In this document: positions 11,032-22,600 of the stretch, in pieces
Layout of the letters: each line of letters opens with the position of its first letter
Position numbering within the stretch: position 1 is the first letter of the stretch
Assembly (NCBI RefSeq): GCF_003073045.1
Contig: NC_037595.1
Location: 2,542,001 to 2,606,000, forward strand
Source: Pomacea canaliculata
Taxonomy: Eukaryota; Mollusca; Gastropoda; Architaenioglossa; Ampullariidae
Direction: 5' to 3'
DNA: 64,000 nt
The notes under the pieces: generated by a model
Databases searched by the model: none
Seen by the model: the letters and a program-made list of their open reading frames with translations, nothing else
What the model was told of the DNA's origin: nothing
Made by a program: the position numbers and the translations under genes

Positions 11032-12189
11032 CTTTAAAGCATTGTTAAGACTTCTGGGTTTTTGTTTAATATTTCTTGTAGTATTTATACTGTCACTGCA
11101 GTTTTGTGCAGGACACGTGCTATCAATGTTATTATACAAGTCATAGGCTGTGAAGGCTTGTGCAAGCTATAGCAAGACTTCATATGAAAAAAAGGTCGAG
11201 CTACCCCACAGCGATCACGGATGTAGAGGAACAAGATTTTTGTCTTTTATGATTATGATTATTATGATTATGATTATTATTATTGTTATTATTATGGGAA
11301 TTAACAAAGCGCAATATCTCAGCCAAAAGCAGACTCATTGCGCAGAACAAGATCACAAAATAGTAACAAAGATGTAGCAGGAAGAACAATGTGAGGACTC
11401 GCTGCGTTCCGCCAGTAAAGGGAGATCACTGCAGACTTAACGGTAACGACTCCAGAGAATAAGGTCAGTGACATCAAGAGAATACTGGCAAGATATTGAG
11501 TAATCTTGAGAATATAAAGAAATTTCATCATATGAAACTGCAAGAGGGTGATCATCACTTAGTTTATTCAAGGCAGCTCAAGGTCGCTGCCGAAGCGAGT
11601 GATGTAGGCGGAGTGAACTCAGGCCAATAGATCTAAACAGTTCGCACTTCAAAGCACATTAAATATACATTATATACATTTTAAACATTATATACAGACC
11701 TGGTGCAAACCAGAAGAGAAAGAATACGCAGTAGAAGCACATGTAAACATGAAGGTCCAACACTTTTATCCAAATGGAAGCACGACCACAAAACATAAAC
11801 AAAATGGAGAGCCGATCGAAGGGACAGAACTCTCATTCCTCCATTACTGACCCAATCGGACGTCAGGTCACAGGTCAACTTCGTGCAGTTGAAACCACAA
11901 CAGCCAGGAGTACGGTCTAGTCGTCAATAGTAAATAAAGACGAGAAACGTGTGTTTCTGCAGTATTTGTTTCTATCGAAAGGACAGTACAGCACCGACAT
12001 TTGATTCAGTCGCACATGCTGAAATGTCTGAGATCTTGTCTTAAACTGATTATTTCGTTTACCTACAGTTTCATGTAAGGACATTGGCATAAAACGACAC
12101 ACATTGCCAGATGCCATGGAGTATTTGGAGTAGAAGATTTGATTTGGAGTATTTGTTCCTGTTAAAAGGCTAGGGGTCACTAACATCAA

Positions 12190-12440
12190 AGGTGAAAACT
12201 TGCTAGCCATGAGTATCGTCGGAATACATGAGGTACTGCAAGCCAAAGTGGCGAATCATAAGACCAAGAGGGTGGACATTAGTAGTAAATAAGAGAGGCC
12301 TGAGGACTAAGCCATGAGTCACTCCATTTTGCACCACAACAGGTTTCGATGCAACGGACATTACCAAACAGACAGGAGTTGAACCAACCAAATGACTGCC
12401 AGGGAGGCCAAAGGCGGAAAGAAACCTCAAAAATAGTCTT
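12190..12440 (-). mobile_element. LINE reverse-transcriptase fragment
   Basis: The minus-strand translation FLSAFGLPGSHLVGSTP ... VLRPLLFT ... LMYSDDTHG matches the RT signature of non-LTR elements (consensus GVPQGSVLGPLLFT and YADDT). The catalytic box reads YSDD and the QG before it is changed. Only about 75 codons are readable and no 5' or 3' end was found, so it is an old truncated copy. Confidence 0.65.
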
Positions 12441-13115
12441 CCACATGTATCTGCTCATAAATTTTCCCCATATTTAGCACAGATCTGCATAGTAAAAAAT
12501 ATAATCAACAAGGGGTTGACATATTTATCTCAAGTTTAAGGACAGTCACATTCAAGGCTTAGTTGTTTACAAAATGTGTAGCTAAACCATGGCTATATTA
12601 CAGACGCTATCAATTGTTGAGCTACATACCGTTTCTTCTGAAGATGTCCGACTGGAAATGAAATGTGTTTGCAAATCTCCACTTTTATTGTAATCTTGAA
12701 AAGAAAATTACTTAAAAAGTGACATTGAAGAAGAATTTAAAAATCTTTTCAAGAATTTCCAATACAGCAAAAAGATTTATTATGACAGAAGATTTTTCTG
12801 GTGTGCGTAGAACTGTAGCTAATGAAAAAGTTGACAATAATAAATAATTTTTCATGTTCACTCTTGGACAGGTCTCAAATATTTTGTACGCTGCTGATAG
12901 ACGTTTTGATGTTCCTCCCCTTTGCCATTTTATATTCTGTTCGCTTCTTTTCCGTTTGGAGCTATGCGTGCGTGCACAATCACACACGCACACATACACA
13001 CGCGCGCGCATTGCAGCTAAAATTGTATTTTATAATCACCCAAGATTCAGATTTACAAGTAGATTATATCATCTTCTCTGTTATTTTTTCTCTGTTGTGA
13101 GACAGTCTAGTAATT

Positions 13116-13116
<1 letters not shown>

Positions 13117-13200
<84 letters not shown>
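13117..13200. repeat. (CA)42 microsatellite
   Basis: This is an uninterrupted CA dinucleotide run of 84 bp. Long ORFs of alternating His/Thr or Cys/Val across it are artefacts of the repeat. Confidence 0.97.
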
Positions 13201-13201
<1 letters not shown>

Positions 13202-14929
13202 TCGCAAGCACGCACGCATGCACACGCGCGCACGAAAGCTGTGTGTATACCGCTGGAATGACAAGGACTTTGACAGGCATTAAGTCCCCCGCTTATTTAT
13301 GACAGGAAAAATCTTCGTAACCGTCAATTAATGTCTGCAGAAATAGATATTGTGTGCCTCAAACTCTTAATTTCTTTCTATTCTATTCTACAGACATCAA
13401 TAAATACGTTCTTAAGTAACAGTGTGTAGATAAACTTTCCACTCGCATGCTGTAATTGAGTATGGTGGGTCGGTGTCTCAGTTATAGTTCTGTTGCTGCA
13501 GTTATTGACGAGGACGATGCCGCCGATAATGACACTAGATATTTCAGCTCTTTTTTTTTTTTTTTGCTTTCCTTTTCGTACCACAAGAAACAGCCAGCCT
13601 TCCTCTAATGTCAACAAAAGCATACCCTGTTACGGCAATCCCACATTGCAGAGAAATAAATATTAAAAAAACAACAACTATGAACGTGTAATATTCGCCT
13701 GTGCTCTACTGCAAGAGGAAGGAAGAAGCAATTACTCTAATGGTTCAATGAAAAATTAAACGAGAACGTGGCGAGAACAATGAAAGGGTAAGTCACTGGT
13801 TCTACCATCTGATGGACGAGTTGTGTTGCTGACTTCATCGTCCACCTTCTTAAACGGTGTACTGCCTACGGACTTACTCCCTCCTGACCGGCTGTCTTCA
13901 CTCTCCATCTCTGTGACTTTAGCTGAGAGTCAAAGGTCTCCATTTTTCATCTTCATTTTACTTTACCCCAGGATACCTTTGCTTCTGCTTTATAACTGTG
14001 GCCATAGGGATAAAACAACATCAGTTGTCCATCGGGATGGACACAACTTTGTAACTTTGAAATCAAGATCCTTGTCCTTGTCCCTCCCATGTTGTCCCCA
14101 TGATAACGCCTTAACCTCGCTTCGTAACTACGGCGCCATAAAAGTACCATAGCAAGTCAGAAACAAAACAAAAAAAAAACTAATTTAGCGAGAAGTGAAA
14201 TAGTGAACACTAGTAAGTTTTTAGCGGTATTACGGAAGAACACACACACACACACACATACGAAACTACGTTTTAGAGATTTTGTTCACCTCTTTATTCA
14301 GAAAATTGTCCTGTAGAGCATAGTAGAATCTATTGAGGTGATCAGCTATATTTTACATGATATATACAGGTATGTTTCTCAACATAAAATGCGCCGGTCA
14401 TCCTCTAGAAAGGAGATAAGTTTAATTATATTATTTTAGTAATATCGTGACAATGTTGTGCACGATCCACATTGCACTTAAAGAAATTCAAATAGTAGCG
14501 CATCGTTCAGTGTTTGACTAGAGTACCCGAAACTTATTTGGCAATAAATAACAGACACATGCTAAATGTAAAATTAAGTAACTGCGGAGAGGTTCTAAAT
14601 ATAAATGTTCAATATTATTTGTTAATGACTGCTTTAATCGTTTGATCAGAATGCAGTGGGACTCCTGCCTGTACTTACCCTCGTGTTGTCGTAGAAGTCA
14701 GCTTACCACTTCTAATTCCGTATTAATAGGTTTCTTTCGGAGTCTCCTTGTAAATGATAATAAAGAGTGCTATATGTCACAACATTGTGCTACTAGTCAA
14801 TAAAATATACTTTTATGCATACGTGTGTTTAGTCATTGTGGGACAAATTGAAAAAAAACGACTGGCGCCATATGCTTAATGCATAAGTAAAAGTACAATG
14901 ACAACACTGGCAGTGAGGTATGTTAAGGC

Positions 14930-15076
14930 AGTGTCAAGCCCTCTTCATGCGCTGACATTTACTGGCCCGCATATCGGACTGGGCAGTGTGGTGAGCTTCC
15001 GGTCTAATATCTGGGCGAGCCTCGAACCAGTGACTTTTAGTCTCTAGTCGGCCGGCCTTACCATCGTGCAACGACC
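14930..15076 (-). mobile_element. tRNA-derived SINE (probable)
   Basis: Read on the minus strand, a tRNA-like head begins near 15076 (GGTCGTTGCACGATGGTAAGG). A box B follows (GGTTCGAGGCT, plus-strand 15018-15028), then an unrelated body. The spacing fits a Pol III promoter. The 3' end and target duplication were not resolved. Confidence 0.5.
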
Positions 15077-16631
15077 TACTCCCCCGCCACTCCGATTCAT
15101 GCCAAACGAAATTGAGTACTTAAACATTCTTTGAGTATTGTAGCATGTGAGAAAATGTGGAACAAACTCCTTCCACGAAGTGTAAAGAACGGTTTCTTTT
15201 ATCACAGTTACCGGTCTTAGAAAACGTTTGGAAAACTCAGACAAAGCATGTGAGGTAGTCGTGGATGTGTCGTATGGTAATGTAAAGTAGGACAGGAAAA
15301 TCCACCAACACGAGGGTCTTTCGTTTAGATCGGAATCCTATGGCAACATCCAATCAGCACTTGGCGGTTTTTTTTTTGTTTGTTTGTTTGTTTTTGCTTT
15401 TTTTAGTGCCGTGCGCAAACCGGAAGATGGGGGTGGAGCATATTTGTATGTTTTAGTCTTCTTCGAGATATACGATTTCAGCTTCATTGACATGAGTAAA
15501 GAGAGATTTGAACTAAAGAGAAGTTTTTAGTGGCAAACTAGCTTTTTAAACTGTTTGCTCTAGCTGAAGAAATAGTTTTAGATAGCGGGTAGCAGACGCA
15601 AAGCGTGACTTAAGGTGTGAAATAGTTCGACAAGGTTTTTCTGTCGGACTCTTCTACCCTTGACTGTGCTCTTGTGGAGGAAACATTTCTCGGCTACTAC
15701 TATCGTCACCACCTTTCTACTCGAATGTGAGGGAACCGGATATGAGGGAGGAAACGGTTTGAGAGAATAAAACTATTTTCACTCATTAGAATCCTAGATA
15801 CGATGTACAGTAAGTTACACATCAACAAGCTTTTATTGATAAGCTTAGTTTAATAATTATAAGGGCTTTTAAAAGTATGGACACTCCTTTAGGCAAGAGC
15901 TAAATAAGGCAAACAACCGTAAGTGGCCGGAAAGCAGGCATGTGAGAACAGATTTGCCAGGAGGTGCTAACGTCCTCTTTGGTACAGAAGCTGTGTCCTC
16001 CGGTGGTATCCCTGATTGTCTATCATATATTTATATATGCGTGTAAATGTATGAAGTTTGATGTAGCAAGAACTTCTTAGGCACTTCTCAAACGTTCTTA
16101 TTGCGAACTTTGTGAAGAATTCTTTGTATGAAACCGATACGAGCCAGAAAGACAAAGACTCGTAAGAATGTCGAAATGCAACTACGTAGCAAGTTCCTCC
16201 TGGCCAATGTTTGTCGAGAAATGCAGGAACATTGCAATAAACGTCAGCAAGTGATAAAGAATAGAAAGACAGCTTTTACCAGCCACTGTTTGTGTATGCA
16301 AGGTGATTGTAGTGATAGTTTTTAGAATGGTGAAGATAAAGTTAGGTTGTATTAATAAAGGAGCGATGTTAATAAATTAGAGGTGATACTACATGTCCAC
16401 TAGTCTTCTGGCTCATCAACAGCAAAAGAAAAATGTTTTCGTCGAAATTCACTTAAATGAACATTACAGTTTGTGAATGTCAATGTGGGTCAATCATTCC
16501 AGGGCAAACAAATAGTTCTATGTTAGAGAACTTTAAGAAGAACAAGAACACATCTTCACCATATCTGTCACTGTGTTGTTATTGACAATATTGTTGTAAA
16601 ACTAGTACAATATATTACGTTGTCCGTGTTA

Positions 16632-16830
16632 CCGTGTTTTCCCGAAAATAAGAGAGTTGATTTTCTGTTGATTTTAGCTCCAAAAGAAATGTAAGGTTTA
16701 TTTTAGAACGTGTCCTATTTTTTCGTGTACAAAAATCTACAATTCTTCTATCAATAATACAGTCATGTCGTTTTCTGGAACATGGTCATAACTCTCTAAA
16801 CCTTATATTTCCAGCCTGAATTTCTTGCGA
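16632..16830. mobile_element. Probable DNA-transposon-derived repeat fragment
   Basis: The segment starting CCGTGTTTTCCCGAAAATAAG and continuing with GCTCCAAAAGAAATG resembles a short-transposon consensus common in many animal genomes, recalled from memory. No matching inverted end was found downstream, so it is called a fragment at low confidence. Confidence 0.35.
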
Positions 16831-16880
16831 CTACATTTCTCTTTCAATCATTTTCTGTTATAATTTATATAAGCATTTAT

Positions 16881-16961
16881 TTATAAATTTTTACATAAGT
16901 AAAACTATTAAATTAATGTAAAGCATTAATGTAATAGTTTTATTTATCTAAAAATTTATAA
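16881..16961. repeat. 81-bp near-perfect inverted repeat (hairpin)
   Basis: Two 38-bp arms (16881-16918 and 16924-16961) are complementary at 35 positions and are separated by the 5-base loop TAAAG. The arms are very AT-rich. This could be a palindromic MITE, a small-RNA hairpin or a cruciform-prone site. No target duplication was identified. Confidence 0.85.
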
Positions 16962-17513
16962 TTCAGTACTACCATCGTGCGTTTCAACGGGAGAAACCAG
17001 GTCGTCCAGGACATTGTCTCTTTGACAATCTTCACTAGGGCTTTTATTAAGGGTAAAGCTTATATCACCAGCATCATAACAAAATAAAAGAAACAATATA
17101 TAAATATAAAGATATAATGGATTCGAATAAACTAAAAAACGATAATCCTTAATGTTTTTCTCTGATTCAGATTCCTTCTACTTTACTAACGTCCTAAATT
17201 GTTCATTTTAATATATTTTAATCAACAGATTATATTTTTGCCTTTATATAAATATCTATAAAGATTTATATGTTTGGACATCGTAAACACAGACAAGAAA
17301 GTGTGCATTTTGACTATTAGACTATTAGACCTTGTTAATAATTTAATTTTGTTTACTAACAGAGCGCATTTGTTCATAAATGTTAAAAATCAGTCTAAAC
17401 CTGTTGCTCTCATTCAAAAACATTTAGTCCTTTTCAAAATGTTCGCACTGTTTTCTAACACTTCAATTTACTTTCTAACTTTAAAATAGTATTGCTGGCG
17501 TTAGTTTGCCTTA

Positions 17514-19607
17514 TCACTTCATTGCTGTTATTACTTCCTTAGTATCAGCGATAGGCTCCAAGTTTTTCATCGAGGTCGTGTTGTTCTGAGACAAATAAAG
17601 CTTCATTCGTCTGGCTTCCCTCTGGCGTCGTCTTCGCTCCTGTAAGGTGTTGAGCGTGTACAGAAACGGGTTCAAGGCCGAGTTGACCGGCAAAACTACG
17701 ATAGCCATGGCCACGTTGACCTCACCAGGAATGGACACGCCCTGAGAGGCCAGAAGGGCCACAAGCCCGATGGGAAAGCGACACAAGAAGTCCGTCACAG
17801 CCACGCTGATCAGGCGGCGAGCTATGGTTAAATCTTTGCATCTCTTGGTGCTGTCGCACATAGACATGCTGTTGGTACGAATAGACCAGAAAATGAAAGC
17901 CTGTCCAATGCCTATTAGCATTAACAGTACGAAATTAAGACCCGTTAAAACGTAAAACATGTAATCATGGCCAGCGTAATTATTACGGGTAACAGGAAGG
18001 GGGATACAGATTCCTGTTTGGCCGTAAAACTGCCAGTGTGACGTCATGGGTAGTAGAGGAACCGAGGCTAGAGTTATCCCTGCTACCCACGCCAGCATGC
18101 AGGCCATGTGAGCTGAGCTCTTGTTAAAGTGAATATCGATAAAGGGAAAGTGAAGGACGAGGAAACGATCGAGTGTGATGAGACACACGATGAAAGCAGA
18201 CACCTCGCTGGCCAGTAGAGACAGAAAGCCGGCCATCTGACAGGCACCGCTTCTCTTCCACGTGCTGTCGTTCCACAGGTACGAACCCTGATACACACGG
18301 TCAGCGACGCCAATCATCACCAGGTACACTCCCATAATAAAGTCAGACATGTTTAGGTGTATGACAAACACACCAAACCCTAACTGGCTAGAGTTTCGTT
18401 CCAGAAAGACGCGATAGATAAAACTACAGACATTACCCAGTAAACTCATGGCAGCGAATACCGCCAGTAGTGCCCGGTAGAAATCCGATCTCAGCAACGC
18501 CTCACAAGATGATATTTCGTCGTGCGGGGAATGACAGTTAACCAGATTAAAGTTTTCTGGTAGCATGGCTGGGCAGCAGAGCTTGTAGTTGTCTGTGAAG
18601 ACAGTTTCTAGAAGGTTGAGGCCCCTAAGCAGGTCATGAGAAAAAACTTGTACAGGACATCCACGAAGATCTACAGATCGTAGGTATGAAAGCAGTTGAA
18701 AACCATCCCCAGACACCATTTCCACACCGGTCTTAGACAAATTAAGGACTTCTAGATTAGGAAAAGGGCTAAAACTGCTTGGATCAAGTGTAATTATCCG
18801 TACATCAGACAAGTCTAGGTAACGAAGTCGGGTGTGTGAAGTGGGTATTACAGACATTCGCGGGAAAATAGACGCTAAAGGATTACCTGAGAGTTTCAAA
18901 GTTTTAAGATTTGGCAAATGTTGTAACTGTCCACTGTGGATAAAACTTAAATTATTTCCTGTAAGGTCAAGAATACAGAGGTTAGGTAGGGAAAAATCGT
19001 CTAGATCCTCCAGGTTACAGTTTTCAAGACTGAGGTGAATAAGAAGGCTGTTGTTCTTCACACTTCCTGGAGTCATACCTGTTCCCTTTGCATCGAGATA
19101 TCGCAGGGATTGATATTCTTGAAGTTGAACCGCCTTGGTACAAATGAATGCAAGTCCGAAACAGGTGCAAGAGTGTGGACAGGTGAGGCCGCACGTCAGC
19201 TCATCGTCGTGCTGCGGACACTGGTTGAAGCCGTCGCACAGGTGGTGAGGATGAAGGCAGACGTGCGAGGCGCGGCATCGGTACAAGCCAGGACACGTGT
19301 ACGTATCGCAGTCCTCTTCGTCTGAGTAGCCAGGACAGTCGTACACGCCGTTACACCGCAGATACACCGGCAGACAGTAGTAGTCCACACCTGGACATTC
19401 GAAATGAGTGTCTGGACATGCAGTGGACTGTGGGGAGGATAGTTGCGACTCTAGAGGCTTCACTACAAGCTGGCCAAATTTATCAAGGTCCACGATGGCC
19501 GGGGGTAAGATACCCTTAGCTGCAAGGGTTCTTTGAAGGCATTTTGCCTCGTCCACACCGGTAACACACTGTTCTATACCATCACACCTCTCGCTCTCAG
19601 AAATGCA
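17514..19607 (-). CDS. Copy 2 exon 4: LDLa, LRR, 7TM and stop
   Basis: The acceptor GTTTCAG precedes CISESERCDG. This 2094-bp exon encodes half an LDLa, two further LDLa repeats, the LRR N-cap, about seven LRRs, a cysteine hinge and all seven membrane segments, and ends AMK-stop at 17516-17514. It contains no intron, unlike vertebrate relaxin receptors, whose LRRs are split over many exons. Confidence 0.9.
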   Translation of the reverse strand, partial: CISESERCDGIEQCVTGVDEAKCLQRTLAAKGILPPAIVDLDKFGQLVVKPLESQLSSPQSTACPDTHFECPGVDYYCLPVYLRCNGVYDCPGYSDEEDCDTYTCPGLYRCRASHVCLHPHHLCDGFNQCPQHDDELTCGLTCPHSCTCFGLAFICTKAVQLQEYQSLRYLDAKGTGMTPGSVKNNSLLIHLSLENCNLEDLDDFSLPNLCILDLTGNNLSFIHSGQLQHLPNLKTLKLSGNPLASIFPRMSVIPTSHTRLRYLDLSDVRIITLDPSSFSPFPNLEVLNLSKTGVEMVSGDGFQLLSYLRSVDLRGCPVQVFSHDLLRGLNLLETVFTDNYKLCCPAMLPENFNLVNCHSPHDEISSCEALLRSDFYRALLAVFAAMSLLGNVCSFIYRVFLERNSSQLGFGVFVIHLNMSDFIMGVYLVMIGVADRVYQGSYLWNDSTWKRSGACQMAGFLSLLASEVSAFIVCLITLDRFLVLHFPFIDIHFNKSSAHMACMLAWVAGITLASVPLLPMTSHWQFYGQTGICIPLPVTRNNYAGHDYMFYVLTGLNFVLLMLIGIGQAFIFWSIRTNSMSMCDSTKRCKDLTIARRLISVAVTDFLCRFPIGLVALLASQGVSIPGEVNVAMAIVVLPVNSALNPFLYTLNTLQERRRRQREARRMKLYLSQNNTTSMKNLEPIADTKEVITAMK

Positions 19608-22600
19608 CTGAAACAGCAGTAATGTTTCTAATGTCAATGAGTAGCTACTTATTATACTCGGAATAGATATTTCTTTATGTCTTTACTTTTGTAGAGACTG
19701 AACATAATTTCTCCTTCTCATTTAATTATTGATTACTTTAAAATGATATCCACAACGTTTTATTGTGATTTATTGTTATTACTAAATTGTGTTGTATTTG
19801 AGGAAGCTGGGAAGCATTTGGGGTGTATCAGTGCTTTTATGAGGCCTTGTAGGCTCCTTTAAAAATAAGCTGTTATTTAAGTATGAAAGTTTTTAAAGAT
19901 CGCCCTGAACGGTTTGTGTTGTTTTAAGGTATCAGTTAATATAGGTGGTTTTGGAGGCTGAAATTTGCAGGTTAGGTTTATATCACCTATATCTACCGGT
20001 ATCTGAAAAACACTCAAACCATTAAAGCTGGTCTTTAACATTTTCTATACATTTTTTCATGTTACCTCATTGGGTCGCTGGTCTATATCCCTAGAACTTT
20101 GACCCATGGGTGAAATATCCACAGGTCCTTGGCCAGCTACTGACTAATAACATTGAATAGCTTACTGATAGTTAAGCGATAGTGAATTTAATAAATAACC
20201 AGAAATATGCAGTAGGTGGAGGGGGGTGAGGAATGTAGAACAGAATGGTTAGAACGCTAATATTTATGCTAGCTCTTATGGCCCATCCAGCTACCCACAA
20301 TCAACCCAGCTGTCGAGAATGCCCATGAGCTCACTTAGTGATGTGACATGTAAGGCAGCAGGAGGAGAGGGACACCACCTACACTAAAATCTGGCCCCGA
20401 AAAATGTAGGGGTCTCTAATACCTCTATTTTGAACAACTGAAAACCAGTGAAACACGACCTTCTTTTCAATAAATCTATTGAATCTACTAGTGTGAACAA
20501 GAGAAATTACCTGCTGATTACCGCAGTCATATTTCCCACTACTGTAACAGGATGCAAATTGACAGAAATCTTCGTCACTTCCGTCGGAGCAGTCCATGCG
20601 ATGATCACACACCAGGGTGTACGGTACCCGATCAAAGCCGTTGTCGCAAGTAAAGGTCGGCGGAAGAATACCCAACGGCGCCTCACACAATGACGAGGAT
20701 GTCTGCTGCCAGCAAGAGCTAGGCAGGTCACATGACAGGAAGTTATGTGTCACGTGGCCTTCTGGACACATCACTTTCGAGTCATTGGCCCAAGCGGAGG
20801 CTTCTAGAAAAGTGATATGGGGCTTGTCTTTCTCTGGACGGAGTTGACTCCCTGACTCAGCTTCCATCTCGCACAGGACGTGTGCTGGTCTCCGAACATA
20901 ACATTCCTTGAGTTTGACCCCTTGCATCATGGAGGTCATGTAGAACTGGCCGCAGGCTGGCATGGTAGCGATGCCATTGGTTGCAATGGAGTAAGCTATC
21001 GTACCGTCAATCCATTGCCAAGCGTTCAGATACCTATATCGACTCAACAGAAGGTTCATTGATAGCAAACATCATGTCTGGTCTCTGCATAGATGTATTG
21101 AACGTCCGCAAATGAACAGCGAATCTGACTGGATTTTTCCTTTGTGTGCATGACTGTGAGACTAGACAAAGGAAGATGAAAGTTGACGGTAAAATTGATT
21201 TTGTAAAGCCCCAGTTAGAAGGTTATTCGTGTTTGCATATCAAGTCTCGGGATGTAAAGGCATAAAAATTGTGTTGCACGTAAGTCCAAAGAGTTTCTAG
21301 GGAGATTGCCAGTCTAATGGCTGCTTGTCCACGACAAATTACTACGACTGCATTGTTTCTGGTTATCTAATTTATGGAGCAGCACAAAAATAAAATTTAT
21401 TTTGGGGGCTGTAGCATACCGTTTGAGAAGCCCACAGATCGATCTTTGTGTTTTAGTGTATGAAAAACCCAGTAGATATAGCGTACATGTGTTTGTTTGT
21501 TATGTGTTTCCCTGAAAAATTAAAATATCCTGTGTATAATATTTTTTGCTTAATTCTGCCAATTTACATGGAACAAGCCGTTTCTACAGCAAACAATCAA
21601 ACTAATTAAGTGTCTGCGGCAGTTACCACTACGATCAAACCCACTGGACAGAAAACGTTAATCGCTAGGAAAAACTTGTAACTACTTACATCTGCCGCTG
21701 CAAGAACATCTGCAGCAACCCCACATAGGCGACCCAGTAATCATCCAGGCTCATTAAGCTAATAGCGTTGTTCCACTCTGCCGGGGTGTTGAGACTGGCC
21801 AGACGTGTCCCACGTGACAAACAAAAGTCAAACGCCTCCTTCCACGACATCTCAGGCGAAGGCTTCTGCCAGATATAGCAAGAATTTTCGAAATAAAGTT
21901 GACCTACTCCACAGCGAGGACTAGAGTATGAGCAATCAGCTTCGTCTTCACTACCCACACAGTCAGAGTTCAGATTACAAGAGAAGTGATTACTAAAGTC
22001 GGTTATGTTTACGCCAGAACAGTTCCACCTACCATCCACCAGCCTCACCGGAAGTGAAGACTGGTTGTGGATGCTGAAGAAAAGTCGAAATCCTGTGTTG
22101 TTACCGTATTCGTTGCTGTAGAAATGAACGTATAACGCACGAGTTTGATACAGTTCGGGGAGTATTGAAGCTCTTTTGCATCGTGTCCAAGAAGATTGAT
22201 TTGAGATTTTGTTAAGATACAGTTCCACACCGTCGACTGGGCAATCCATTGGCGAGTTACCTTCAACATCGATATGAAGAGCAGACACCATGACAGCACA
22301 CTGCTCAGGAATGTCCACTTTGACCCAGCTGTCCATGAGCACCGGGTACGCTTGAATTCCGTCCCAGTTGGGTGTTTGTATGTAACCTGGTAAAATGCAC
22401 CTCATTATACCCATGTAAAACTTGACTATTCCAAGTAAAGATTAGCTTGTTACTAATACAAGCTCAAACTATAAACATTAAATAGTTTCATTTGTACATA
22501 CTGAAATAGAATTTCTAAGCATTAACAAATTTTAACAGTACGAACATGGCTGCTTAAACCTGTTTGACTGAGATAGACGTACGTATGCAGAGAAGCTAGA

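Larger units (their letters stand above)
11040..17513. other. Intergenic region between the LTR element and receptor copy 2
   Basis: No host gene was recognised in these 6.5 kb. They contain ATT-rich simple sequence (11244-11296), a LINE reverse-transcriptase fragment, a long CA repeat, a SINE, a probable DNA-transposon fragment and an 81-bp hairpin, each listed separately. A hydrophobic 79-codon ORF at 11319-11558 (minus) and a basic 65-codon ORF at 16128-16325 (plus) have no recognisable homology or gene structure. Confidence 0.5.

Noticed and set aside
12712-13264. ORFs of His/Thr or Cys/Val repeats
   Set aside because: Products of the CA dinucleotide repeat, not proteins.
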